A stretch of DNA of 64,000 bases. Source: Boothiomyces macroporosus (Eukaryota; Chytridiomycota; Chytridiomycetes; Rhizophydiales; Terramycetaceae). The position numbers and the translations under genes were made by a program. This document shows positions 52,990-63,907 of this stretch, piece after piece (the stretch's first letter is position 1; the number at the start of each line of letters is the position of its first letter). The notes under the pieces were generated by a model. That model made no database searches and had not been told where the DNA came from. It saw only the letters and a list, made by a program, of their open reading frames with translations. The stretch lies in the NCBI GenBank assembly GCA_027604185.1, contig JADGKB010000014.1, positions 124,001-188,000 of the forward strand. The letters run 5' to 3'.

Positions 52990-55456
52990 TTATGCTGCAA
53001 GAAAACTTGAATGTCTTGGAGTTGCATCTCCATCTAATGTCTTACTTCTTTGTCTCACCCGAAGTCCTCCTTGGTCGTAGTAGAGCAGGGTATTATCCAG
53101 CTCAAATGACTGGCCTGCACTTTGACCGATAGATGTAGGGGACGGCAGTACAGAATCTGAATCATTTGCTGAATTTAAAGTTTGGAAACCGGATGATATC
53201 GATGGATGATGAGATCGACGTTTGGAAGAAATTGAATTTACTTCACTGGCTGGAGCACTTGTGGATATTTCCAATCCCAAGACACTCCAAGTGGTGGATG
53301 ACTTTGGGCGAAGAGTTCTTGTGGTTGTGCTCACATTGTCGGAAGCAACTGATTCTGCAGAAGAATAAGGTGGAGGGGATATCGGTTCCTTATCGGGAGC
53401 TAGGCCCAACTTTTCAATTGCCGATAATCCTACAATAGTGGCCTGCTGCTGTACAATTTGTTTGTATGATTCTGTTTGCTTTTGCGCAAAACTTACAGCT
53501 GGTTGCGCATATTCCGCTACAGAGTTTGCCACTGATTTCGCTTTAACATCCAAGCCATACTGTCGAGACAATTGCCCAAGAGAAAATGCAGCATTGCCCA
53601 AGGCATCCGTGTATGTGAATGGTTTCTCCGAAGTCTGTGAAGAAGTTTCTGATACATTAAACAAGTCGTCCTGACTAACTTCATCTATATTTGCCAGTTT
53701 TGATTGCTGTTTATAGTTTGCAACTGAGGAAGAACTCATCCAGTCTTCGTTTGGTGATTTGTACTGCTGCATGTGCTTTTCAACATTTTCAATGTATTTA
53801 GAAATAGACCTAGTCCTTCTGGCTTGTGTTTGGAATTGCGACTCGAGTGCCTCGCCCACTATAGATGCATTTACCATTGATTCTTGTTCATCATCTTCGA
53901 TTTCCTCATGCGTAATTGAGTCTAGAGCATTAATAACATTTGGGATTGGGCTTTTCAAAGTTACATTACTATGCATTTCAACTTCACCATCAGAAAGGTC
54001 GTCACTCTTGAAAGGAGATCCATTCAAATCTTCAAAATCCCAGAAAGACAAATCATCCATATTTGGTAACATGACATATGCCTCCAATGACTGCTTGATT
54101 CTCCTTTCTATTACTTGATTGACCATTTGAATCTTAATAAGCTTGTTTGAAATAATCGGCTCAACTTCCAACTCCAACTTTAGCTCTGGCTGGCGATAAA
54201 ATCCAAACCAAATCCTGTTTGATTCCCAGAATGGTTTAATCTTAAACAACACTCTAGCTGAAAATTTGTTTATCTTTACCGCAACAACAATAGGTACTGT
54301 AATTGGTTTCATATAGGCGTCCCAAGCCGGTACAGATAAAGATGCCTGCGTCGCAGCTTCCACACGCACTCCTCCCGTGTAATCAATATCCATTTCAATC
54401 AACATATCTCCATCTACAGAAATATTTACCAGCTTTGGATTAGAAAGAACAGGCAAGGAATTACCAACATCAACTTCTCGGATCACTATATCACCCAAAA
54501 AGCTGGCATTTTCATCACCGTCTACATTAATTAAAATTACCTTCTTCATACGAATGCCTAGAGAGACGTTTGGTCACCCAGTCTTTAACATTTTGATTGG
54601 CATGAATTGCAACAAACCTTGATTAGCATAACATTACATTCTACCAACGAGAGCATTCAGCCACGCAGTAGCCAACAGTTCCTCTGAATCTGAAGTGGTA
54701 TTTGCGACTAATTTTTTCATTGCTTCAACATGCTGTCTTACTGGATCTACCTCTTGGTAAAACATTGATAGAGCAGCAGAATCTGCAAACGCAGGTAACT
54801 TTGAAGCTCTGCGGAGCATTATAAACCAATCCTCTTTTTCCGATGATGTTGGAGTGTAAATGTACAATTCCCGGTCCATATTCAGCATGGCTTCGTCATA
54901 CGCCATCAATACAATAGGATTATGTCTGATAAACAGTTCATGATCGGTTAGGGTATCTGGATGCAATAGTATCTTGTATTGCGGTATCAGTATGACTTTG
55001 GCACATTCCACTTGCTTCTCGTCAGTATACAAAAACAAAGTCTTGTGCTTTAACACCCCGAAACAGTCCTTGTACTTTACTTTTGGTGCAGCTGTTTCCT
55101 CCACTTCGTTTCCCATGAATCTCTGTGCTAAAAAGTATGAGAGAGATTTTGATTTTGAGTATAGTGAAGAGAATGTCGACAGCCAGGTCGTTTGTTCTTG
55201 TTAGTTTAAGAATACCTTGCACAGGCTCATCAACTACCTTTTCCAAGACATCGCTCATCGAAAGCGGTTCTTTCGATATCCTTATCCATCCTGTCCAAGT
55301 CAATTGCTTGTCTCCGGTAATTTTGATGTTGAGTGGAGTGGTTGATACGATAGCCGTTGTGCGGTAAAAGTAAAATATAATGATAAATGTGAGGATAGCT
55401 AAAGTGAAGATGATCCCCGAAACAAATGCGACGATGATCGGTAGCTCCACCATCAT
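52990..55456 (-). CDS. PH-SMP lipid transfer protein, Nvj2/TEX2-like
   Basis: 802 residues in four exons (introns 55197-55215, 54618-54637, 54522-54540). An N-terminal membrane helix (PIIVAFVSGIIFTLAILTFI) anchors it in the ER. A split PH-like domain follows (KVKYKDCFGVLKHKTLFLYT to EDWFIMLRRASKL), then an SMP domain (WLNALVGRMFVAIHANQNVK, DIDYTGGVRVEAAT, FWESNRIWFGFYRQPELKLE, LPNMDDLSFWDF). This order is that of yeast Nvj2 and animal TEX2, which move lipids such as ceramide at ER contact sites. The C-terminal 300 residues are disordered. Minus-strand start at the first ATG; a CACGTG box is 47 bp upstream. Confidence 0.87.
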
Positions 55457-55768
55457 TTTGGTCAAAACAAAAAAGAATCAACTTTCTGACATGTGAAAAA
55501 GTCACGTGAAATTAATCAAAAGGATAGATAACTGGCTAGCATAAACATCACGCAGCTCTCTAGGAATGCTGCTATGGTGGTGGAGGCACCTGTTTGTGAG
55601 TTGGCGCCAAAAGCCGGATTATTTTAGTACTTTACTGAGTTGAATTTAGCCAAGTAATTTGTTCAACTTTGAAACCCCCAGTTGAAGGATATATCAAGCA
55701 GTGGGTAGATTAATCTGCAGTAATCAAATAAAAAATACTCTGCTAAACTAACAAAACACTTTATAATA
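55457..55768. other. 312-bp intergenic region
   Basis: Between two minus-strand genes. Contains CACGTG at 55503-55508, close to the PH-SMP start, and AATAAA-like polyadenylation signals for the next gene near 55750. No further coding signal seen. Confidence 0.5.
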
Positions 55769-57834
55769 TTAAATCGAATAACACGATGCCTGGTCTTCAT
55801 CGTCAGAATGGCACGATGGACTTTCATCTTCTTCCTTGCACCAAATCTCTTCATACTCGTACTTGTCAAACACAGTCATCTCTTCTCCAGTTTCAATATG
55901 CGCTCCTTTTCCAGATGTAAACATGTAATTAATCAATTTTTTAAACTCTTTATGTCCATTCTGATTACCGGCAATAAAATCCCATGATTTTTCTTGGATG
56001 GAATCTGGTTCTATGCAATCTTGATTTGAGAGGAAATTATTGATTGAAGAGATTGACTTTTTACGCGGATGGAATGGATTATGACTATTTGTTGAAAATG
56101 GAGTTGATAGAGCCCTGCTTAGCGGTTTCCAATATGATTTATCCTGTTCTTTTTCTAGAACAGAGTTCAACTGTCGCAGTTGACGTTCACCTTTGGATTC
56201 ATGGGTGACACTCATACTACGAGATGAACGCTGATGTAAGTTTTCGTTTGGTGCATATTTTGATTTTCCTGATTTCTTCTTTTCTCTGGTTTCTTGATCC
56301 AAAATCTGATTCAACCTTTTCAACTGCCGTTCTCCAACAGATTCTCGAGATTGCTCATCCAACACTTTGTTCAACATTTTCATTTGTTTCTCTCCTTTAG
56401 ATTCAGTTTCTATTTCGATGGGTTTATTCAACTGTCTTTTGATTCTATTCAGCTTCCTGTGTTTCTCAAACAGCATCTCTAATTCCGCCAAATCACAAAA
56501 CTCGCTGTTCTCTCTTTGCAGAGGATGTTCTGGTTCAAAGTCCTCATCATGCGATTCCAACCTGAAATGAGATAAATGCGACCAGTTGAATGTAGGGCCA
56601 ATGGTTTGTGTACCAAAAGAGTGAATTGAACTAGCATCATCCGGTTTATCATTCGAAATTGAGCCCTCCACATCTGAAGCATCACCAAATAGTTCTGGGT
56701 ATACTTCTTGGTTGGGAAGTTGCCCCACCATTATCGATCTTTTAAATTCATTATCTGTAAATATACGTTCTAAAATCTTGTCCATATCAACCCCTCGACT
56801 AGGTTTTTCCTCTTCCACTTGCTCGTCCTCCTGTATCTGCGGTCGCTCTGCGACTGTTCTTTCACTTGCTGTGCTCATCCGACGAATATAATGCGGATCA
56901 AACTTTATACCCTCGTCTATTTCTGTTGAGCTATGACTTGAGAATAGATTTGGCCACTCTTCGTTTGGCGTTCGAATGATATCAATCATTTTGACAGGCG
57001 AGTCCTCAACAAAAAACGTCTCTCCAAAAAACGATTTGATATTGTCACTAATGAACTGAACACTGATTAAAGAATGAGTTTGTTTTTCCAATTCCCTTTT
57101 TTGAGCTTGCAAAGATAGTCTGCGCTCTACACTTTCGAGTTCGGATTCCACTTCTGGATGTTGACGCTGTACGTTTATTTTTTTAACTGCGCGTTTTAGC
57201 TTTTGCTTTGCAGATTCAACGAGATTCTTTAAAACCTTTTTGCCAGTTACTTCTTGCTCTTGTTTTTCCTTGATGTAGTTGGATATAATTTTCAGGGCTT
57301 CTTGGTGGTCATGCGAATCGTCATGAAATTCTTTTGGAGGTCCCAATATCTTTGTGAGGTCTTTTGATTTGTGGATGATTTCTTCAGAGCCACTAATGTC
57401 GGACAAATCGGATTTTACTTTGATTACCACTTTTTTCTTTGACTTCTTTTCTACTATTAGTTATTTGTACTAGATTCGTCAAGATCTTCTGGAGGCAGCT
57501 CAGGACTGCCCAATATTTTAGTCAGGTCTTTTCTCTTTGCTTTTTCGTTGACTTTCTTTTCCCTGACAATAATCGAGCGTCTCTCTTTCTTTTCCTTTGG
57601 GACATCAATCAGAGTTTCATCCTTTGCAATTCGCTTGACCTTACTAGGTCGACCCTTCTTGGTACTTGGTATTAATGGTCTCCCCAGAATTTTTGTCAAA
57701 TCTTTATGTTTAAAGTCTTTGTTCTCTTCAGTGACCGTAACGACAGACAATCTGTTATCATCCATTTTACTATCCAATACTCCTCCCTTCTTTCTTGAGA
57801 ATAAAGTAAACTTTTTTAAAAATGGAGGTGACAT
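55769..57834 (-). CDS. Disordered/helical protein with repeated KDLTKILG and GERQLKxLN motifs
   Basis: 681 residues in two exons (intron 57451-57470). No known domain. Two sets of short repeats stand out. KDLTKILG occurs three times in the N-terminal quarter (FKHKDLTKILGRP, AKRKDLTKILGSP, HKSKDLTKILGPP). Further on, the GEKQMKMLNKVLDE, GERQLKRLNQILDQ and GERQLRQLNSVLEK units form a second triple set. Both look like amphipathic short linear motifs for docking a partner several times. The rest is acidic and basic helical sequence. Start taken as the in-frame ATG 57834. Ends CYSI. Confidence 0.75.
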
Positions 57835-58387
57835 CACAATATCTAATTTTAGTTAAAAGCAACAGCGCGTCAGATGGACTTTTAAGAATTCTACCATAGA
57901 AATAGTTTAACCACTTTGGAGTTTTTATTTTCAAGGTGTTGTGACAGGTCTACAAAGTATTTGGCTTTCTCTCTTACAGTTTATCTATGATAGTGTCGCT
58001 ATGCAATTGGGTTATGTATTTGGTTTGGCCATGATATATTACGTTTAAGACCACTATCTTTAAAACAAGTCATTCATTCATCGATATTAAACTGGGATCC
58101 TTTCAACCGATTTAATTTATTGATTATATTGAAAGGATCTAATTGTGCAACTATAGAAAATGGTTAAATTCAACAACTTTGAAATCTCTCGGTTTAGGAA
58201 GCAATGAACATTATTTATTTCGGGACATTAGTGGTGTTTGTACCATATAATGGATTCAGTGAGCATGAAAACGGGATGCGAGGCTGTTCCCGATTCTCAA
58301 CGCGTGTAAACGCTTTTTAATCAAAACCCAAGGCACTTGACAAGGGTCCATCCATTTAAATGAAAAGAGAAGCAGGCGAAGTTCAAA
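57835..58387. other. 553-bp intergenic region
   Basis: Divergent spacer between the minus-strand repeat-motif gene and the first secreted cysteine-rich gene. AT-rich, with no open frame or RNA gene recognised. Confidence 0.5.
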
Positions 58388-58600
58388 ATGCAAACTGTAT
58401 TCTTGTTGATTGCCTCCATCGCCGCAGCTCCAATGATTGAATGTCCAATGATGATTCCACAATGTTTCCCATGTCCAACTGGCCAAACTTGTGCTTTTGT
58501 TAGAGAAGGATGCTTGGTTGCCAAATGCTTACCAGCAGATATAAACGGGAATCCAATTTGTCCAAAGAGTGGTTGTGAACAAAACCCATATGTTCAATAA
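58388..58600 (+). CDS. Small secreted cysteine-rich protein 1
   Basis: A 70-residue protein with a signal peptide (MQTVFLLIASIAAA) and a mature part of about 55 residues with eight cysteines spaced C-x6-C-x2-C-x5-C-x6-C-x4-C-x10-C-x4-C. The same framework occurs in the two genes downstream, with CPMMIPQC and NGNPICP as the most conserved pieces. Likely secreted and disulfide-bonded. Function unknown (wall, adhesion, antimicrobial or host-directed roles are all possible). The TAA stop lies in AATAAA. Confidence 0.78.
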   Translation: MQTVFLLIASIAAAPMIECPMMIPQCFPCPTGQTCAFVREGCLVAKCLPADINGNPICPKSGCEQNPYVQ

Positions 58601-59039
58601 AGGAATAAAATCCAATTGAATCCCAATGTACAGATTCTTTTATTGGTCAAATTTGATTTCAAAATTTAGTCTACTTTTATACTTTGGTTCTAGTTGATTG
58701 AGATAGATTTAGTCTGCTCAATTATTATACAGATGGCTACTCTTATGACCCACTTGGGATAGTTTCACAACGTACCTGACAGTTTTGTACGCTAATCTGT
58801 TTCCCACAACCTTTGTCTTGTTCACCAAAAGGGAAAACAGTTAATAAGGCAATGTTGCTACCGCATTACCATCTAGTAACTATTATGAAATTTAGAATAT
58901 TAATATGCAGTGACTTTTTTCGAATTACCCTTTTGAATTGACCGTTGAACCCTTAGCTTTGAAGTAATGCTTTTAACAAGTCCCGATCTCGGAAATGGTC
59001 ATGAATGTATAAATACTATAGAAGTTAACAGAGTTTTCA
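58601..59039. other. 439-bp spacer with TATAAATA box
   Basis: Contains TATAAATA at 59008-59015, 32 bp before the next start codon. The rest shows no coding potential. Confidence 0.5.
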
Positions 59040-59261
59040 ATGTACTCTCTCGTTACTGTCTTGATTGCTCTTGTCTCTTCCCGCGCTATCTGCCCAGAAG
59101 TTGTCCCATCTTGCTCTAACGTTCGTTGCTCTACTGGTGCTTGCGCTATCATTTCTCCTTTGGGAGGATGTACCTATGCTGGATGTGTTGCTGTTGACAC
59201 CAATGGCAACTATGTCTGCCCACCAAACTCTTCCTGCCGCCCAGATGGAGCTTTAGAATAA
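59040..59261 (+). CDS. Small secreted cysteine-rich protein 2
   Basis: A 73-residue paralog. Signal peptide MYSLVTVLIALVSSRA; eight cysteines spaced C-x6-C-x4-C-x4-C-x8-C-x4-C-x10-C-x5-C. Conserved with copies 1 and 3: ICPEVVPSC, GGCTYAGC, DTNGNYVCP. The TAA stop is in AATAAA. Codon choice is more GC-rich in the first 150 bp than in neighbours, suggesting high expression. Confidence 0.78.
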   Translation: MYSLVTVLIALVSSRAICPEVVPSCSNVRCSTGACAIISPLGGCTYAGCVAVDTNGNYVCPPNSSCRPDGALE

Positions 59262-59840
59262 AGAGAGCTTATTTACAATTATACACGACTATTCCAAGAC
59301 TGATTTTATTTTCAAATGTAATTGGAAGCTGTATTCTTATTATATTTCTGTTAAACTGTTAATTGTACATCTATGCAGTACAGATGTCATATTTGTTCAT
59401 TGATCTAATAACCAGGTTCATCAAGACTGGACGTGATAAATCTAAAGGTGTGAACCACTAGATTTTTGCATTATGGTATTAGCAATGAAGTGAAAAAGAA
59501 ACTTTGCATACGGTAAACTGGAATATTTATTTACTGCAGGTAAGAATCGCAGTCTTTAATCATCCTAATTTGTCCACGAAATGAACCAAATTTACTGTTT
59601 TTCAGGGTGCAGTTGTCTTTAGCCTTGAAATCAATATTAATTCAGTATATTAAAAAATGTAATAACAAACAATTATCTCTTCAGAGCCACATTGAGGACG
59701 ATTCTAATTGAGCTTGATGGTGTACTACATTTACGCAAATTGTCAAAAACATCCACTACAAAAATCACCTGCGTACCAATTTTGGCAAGTATTATATTCG
59801 CAAAACTATAAATAGACCAACGTAATACCTCTTTCTTCAA
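59262..59840. other. 579-bp spacer with TATAAATA box
   Basis: Contains TATAAATA at 59807-59814, 34 bp before the next start codon, the same word and distance as before copy 2. No open frame of note. Confidence 0.5.
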
Positions 59841-60050
59841 ATGTTTGGAATCATCGCAATTGCAACTTATGCTGTCTCTACAAGCCCAATTTGTACCATG
59901 GTTATGCCTTCTTGTGCCTCAGTTAATTGTTCCGAAACTCAAAACTGCATGATTGTCACTCCATTTAACGGATGCCCTAAAGCACAGTGTGTTGATTACA
60001 TTGATGGTGAGTACCAATGCCCAGCAAAAGCACATTGCTCAAGCCCTTAA
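59841..60050 (+). CDS. Small secreted cysteine-rich protein 3
   Basis: A 69-residue paralog. Short signal peptide (MFGIIAIATYAVS); cysteine spacing C-x6-C-x4-C-x5-C-x8-C-x4-C-x9-C-x5-C. Pieces VMPSCASVNC and DGEYQCP align with copies 1 and 2. All three genes are head-to-tail in 1.7 kb, consistent with tandem duplication. Confidence 0.75.
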   Translation: MFGIIAIATYAVSTSPICTMVMPSCASVNCSETQNCMIVTPFNGCPKAQCVDYIDGEYQCPAKAHCSSP

Positions 60051-60118
60051 CTTAAAGAGTATTTCAGTTTCATCAATGTTTATAGTAACCAATCAATAGT
60101 TTAAATGCACTGTAATGT

Positions 60119-61357
60119 TTATTGGCTAATGAAAACCACTGCCAATACCATAAACAAGAGAATATAGTAAACATAACCAGTAGTCTTTCTAGTAACCTGT
60201 TTTCTTTGATCATCAGCCCTAATCCATCTAACAATCTACATTAACAATACTTACATTAGCACAAGCCTCAGTAACCCGACCTATATTATATTCGCCATCA
60301 ACATTCCTAGCTTTCTCGTTAATTTCAAGTGCATAATCGTAATAAAGTTGCTTCATCTTTTCAAAATCAGTTATTTCCGTAATCAATTTCACTGCCAACC
60401 CTCTTCTAATTTTGACACTCTTTTCAAATACTGAATAGTTGTTGAAAAATAAGACTAGTGTAGCGATAGCCATTACTTGGGGAATGGCACAGAAATGAAA
60501 TACGGATTTGTTTTCTAGTTTTGACATGTACGATAAACATGAAGGAACTAGCTCAAGAGCATCTGCCACCAAGTCATTCAAACAACTCAATGCCTTTTCC
60601 CTGTTTTCTGGCAAAACGAAGTCCTTTGGATCACTACATTAACAGTACTTACTTTACATACTGTTCCCATACTTGCTTGGGCCAGAACAACCGTCCTTCT
60701 TCAAGATCAGTCACAAAATCTTTCAATATATTCGTCTTTTGTAAAAACAATCCCATTTCATTAGCTTGATCCAAATCCAACTCTTTTTCCAAATTAGATT
60801 CTTTAAACAGTTCCGTCAACCCAATACCAACTAATCCAGCTACATAATGCGTATACAAATTATAATCTTGCATAGTTTCTACTTTTTTAGTAATGAAATC
60901 CGCCATCCCGTTTCCCATTCTCTTTGTAATATCAGCAATTACTTTTTGATATTTCGGTTTCAGTTTTAGGAATTCTTCAATAACGTGATCAAATGAATGT
61001 AGCAAGACAGCGTCTTTTTCGTTTGGTCCGTTACCATAATAGCAGTATCCCTTTTCATAAATCTTTTCATGGAATACTCTTAAAAGCGGAATCTTTTCTT
61101 CTTTAGGAATGGTCATATCATCTTCAACGGTATCCAAGCCTCTGAGGACAACTAGGTTAATTGATAGTACGATAAAAGATGCACACTGCTTGTCTGATTT
61201 CAGGATCTAGGGATTGAATCACACGCGCAAATGATCTTGAAGTTATGTTTAGTAGATGGTTTAATCTTGTTTTTTCTGGTTTTTCATCTAGCAACTTGTA
61301 TTTTACAAGCGAGTAGATTTCAGAAGGGTGGAGGATCGACTGGTAGATTGCAGACAT
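60119..61357 (-). CDS. ERG9: Squalene synthase
   Basis: Farnesyl-diphosphate farnesyltransferase, which joins two FPP molecules to squalene at the start of sterol synthesis. 393 residues, four exons (introns 61152-61170, 60634-60652, 60236-60254, each 19 nt). Motifs: SRSFARVIQSLDPEIRQAVC, YLVLRGLDTVEDDMT (Asp-rich 1), YCYYGNGPNEKD, MGLFLQKTNILKDFVTDLEE (Asp-rich 2), GRLFWP, and a C-terminal ER anchor encoded by the last exon (GYVYYILLFMVLAVVFISQ). ATG 61357 aligns with the family start. The stop sits in CAATAAAC. Introns two and three differ by one base. Confidence 0.93.
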
Positions 61358-61774
61358 TTGAGTTAAATTATTTTCACAAGCCACATCAATTTTAGCTTAA
61401 TTTAATTTCAGTTTTGGTTTAAGAAATCTTTTGTATTATATTTAATTCTAGTATTATATTATTGGTATATCAGTTTGTTATCGTGCTGTTGAAATCAACT
61501 GAACTCTAGACCTTATCAACTTTCAAGAGTCTTCCAAAACCAAAGTAAATTCAACGTCAGGGAACATGAATGTACCGAATCGGATAGTCTATACCGAATG
61601 GCTCTACTCTCATTCAACCGGTTTAATGTAACAAATTATACCGAATTAAACTTGGAGAAATCTCTACTGGAAATTTTAAAGAATACCGTAGCTTTTTAGA
61701 GCCATATAGCATACTAATACCTTGCACTGTTTGGTACAGGATAAGCTTTGGAAAGAGTAATTAAACAAATCTCT
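61358..61774. other. 417-bp intergenic region
   Basis: Head of squalene synthase and tail of the thiol dioxygenase gene. No coding or RNA signal seen; strongly AT-rich. Confidence 0.5.
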
Positions 61775-62451
61775 TTATTGTTGGTATATAGTAGAAAACA
61801 CATTGTAGTCCATATCTACTTTACCCAACTCTACTTGAGTATAGCAATTCAACAGTATCTTTTTGCCACCAAGGTCATATTCTTCTGGTAAAAGATTGGT
61901 CTGGCTTCCTTGAAAAGATTGCTCTCCAACTTCCTGGTAATAAGTGCATGTGCGATCAGTTTCATTATAAGGCGGTCCAATAATATCCATAAAAATAGCT
62001 TCATCCGAAATGCAATAAAACGAATGTAAATTATTCTTTTGCGAGTCCAATTTCAATCCAGAATATAAAGACTTTGGTGTTATTACTCTAGATATTTTCT
62101 TTGCTATTATCGGATCATTTGATCTATATTAAATCTGGCTTACATTACTTCATAGGAATTTACAAGCATTTCGCCTTTTATAAGTTTGAAAAATACAGTC
62201 ATGTTGGGATGATCATGTAGCGGCATAAAGTGTCCTTTTCGCATTAGAAAAAAGGACATTGTAAATGTGGGTTCATGGTAAAGAGTGTAGCATTCACATT
62301 CATGGTACTCCAACTGTTTGGGGATTTTCAACATCTCTGGTGTGATTTTTGATAGTAATCGTAGTATTGAAACCGCTAATGTGATGTACATTGGATCGTC
62401 CTTTGATAATGAATAGTATTTGTGAGCAAAAGAACCTAGAGCTACCAACAT
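61775..62451 (-). CDS. Thiol dioxygenase, ADO/plant cysteine oxidase type
   Basis: 218 residues, two exons (intron 62124-62143). A cupin of the ADO/PCO family, iron enzymes that oxidise cysteamine or N-terminal cysteine with O2 and act as oxygen sensors. Landmarks: MSFFLMRKGHFMPLHDHPNM (metal His-x-His), VFFKLIKGEMLVNSYE, SFYCISDEAIFMDIIGPPYN (including the third metal His region HSF), and TYYQE. The family is otherwise known from animals and plants, with scattered protist members. Substrate choice cannot be read from the sequence. Confidence 0.85.
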
Positions 62452-62853
62452 TTTCTGGAAAAAAGTAAAAGGTTTGAAATTTGTTATTTATTATGAGTCA
62501 TCATTACTCATCCAAATGGAAAAAATTCAATTGGTCGAGATTGTTCCTACTGGTAATTGATCAACTTTGCAGCAATTAATTCGATTTTTTATATTCCATC
62601 TTAACTAGTGATATGAATATCCTTTAATTGCTTTGGTACTCTATTTGACTCAAAATTGCCGTATTAGAAATACTTTCAATTTTTGGACCGTGACTGTTTA
62701 CACAGCCAAGCATTATTTGGATTTTTAAGATTACATAGATTATTATGGTTGACTTGCTACTTGAAATGATTATTACTGTGGTTGACAAATAAATAGTAAA
62801 AGAGTAGAATGCCACGAGAGGAATACTCAAAACAAAAATAGTAGGAAATAAGT
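62452..62853. other. 402-bp intergenic region
   Basis: Between the thiol dioxygenase start and the Gag-p25-alpha stop. A short minus-strand frame at 62624-62830 is hydrophobic but has no ATG in context or family signature. Nothing else seen. Confidence 0.5.
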
Positions 62854-63907
62854 TTACTTCAAGTCAACTGATAGTTTAGGAGTTCCACCGCTTTCAAAGA
62901 TATCCATAAACAACTGATAAAAAGCAAACTCTCCCATTTCGGGATACTTTAAATCAGCAATCATCACCAACCCATCAATAAATTGCTAAATTAACATCAC
63001 TTACTTTTTGATTAATTCTTCTTTCTTTAGGTAACTTGATCTTGTTGAAAATGATATCAATTTGGTGTTGTTTTAGCTTGTCATTTGTTATTGAACAGTC
63101 TTTACAAAACTTTGCGAATCTTGTTCCGTCCATTGTGTTTAAATCTTTACCACTGCCAAACTTGCAGAAAGATTCAAAAGTCTCCTTGATTGCAATCATT
63201 TGGAATCTTGCTAGTTTTGGCTGTGCTTTTGTTGCAGTTTGTTGATTAATTCTTGCTAACGGAGTATTTCTATTGATTATCTTTGGTGCTGGGCTGTTTC
63301 TACCAGTAGTGTTTCTACTAGGAGTGTTTCTTCCAGATGGAGTGTTTCTGCCTGAAGTAGGTGTCTCTGGTCTAGTCACGCTAGGAACATAGGAAAAGAT
63401 TTCCTTTCCCAATACTTGCTCTGCATTGCTCCATTGCAAACAAACACTCTCCAAATCCAGGCTTTCCAATGTATCAATTTCATTTCTAAATGTTGGTGGC
63501 AAAGAAGAAAGCGCCAGTGCAATCCCCAATTCATTCAAATTAAACGAATACTCTTTTTCATTTTGAATCATTTCATTCAATCCATTCATATAATCAATAA
63601 TATTATCTGATTTGAACAAACAAAGCTTTTTAATAATTTCTAACTTCTCTTTATCTGCTGATGGTTTGGAAGGCTGAAAGTAGTCCAACAGGAATTGCCA
63701 GACCAAATCCCCAGTCTCCAGTTCTTGCGTTAGTTGTTGGAATTCAGGTGAAAAGTGCAGAGACAAGACCTGCTTTGCTTCTGTAGTTTTTACGACTGAT
63801 TGGGTATTGTAGTCCCATAGCTTCTCTGCTTTCAACATTATCAAGATTCGGAATTTCCATAGTGACCAATTAGTCTTTTCCAAGGGCTGAATATCGCTTT
63901 GAGTCAT
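62854..63907 (-). CDS. Copia-Gag-like domain fused to p25-alpha/TPPP domain
   Basis: 344 residues, two exons (intron 62986-63004). Residues 1-160 resemble the Gag/UBN2 domain of Ty1/Copia retrotransposons: KTNWSLWKFRILIMLKAEKL, VWQFLLDYF, FKSDNIIDYMNGLNEMI, LALSSLPPTFRNEID. Then a linker with SGRNTP repeats. Residues about 225-344 are a p25-alpha domain: TFESFCKFGSGKDLNTMDGT, RFAKFCKDCSI, IDIIFNKIKL, RINQKQFIDGLVMIA. p25-alpha (TPPP) proteins bind microtubules and track with flagella. No Gag zinc knuckle, protease or reverse transcriptase follows, so this appears a domesticated or captured Gag. ATG 63907 is the first in-frame; the frame is open further 5' to a stop at 63998-64000, so an upstream exon beyond the window is possible. 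Confidence 0.75.

Noticed and set aside
62624..62830. Minus-strand 68-codon hydrophobic frame
   Set aside because: AT-rich, low complexity, no motif or paralog.
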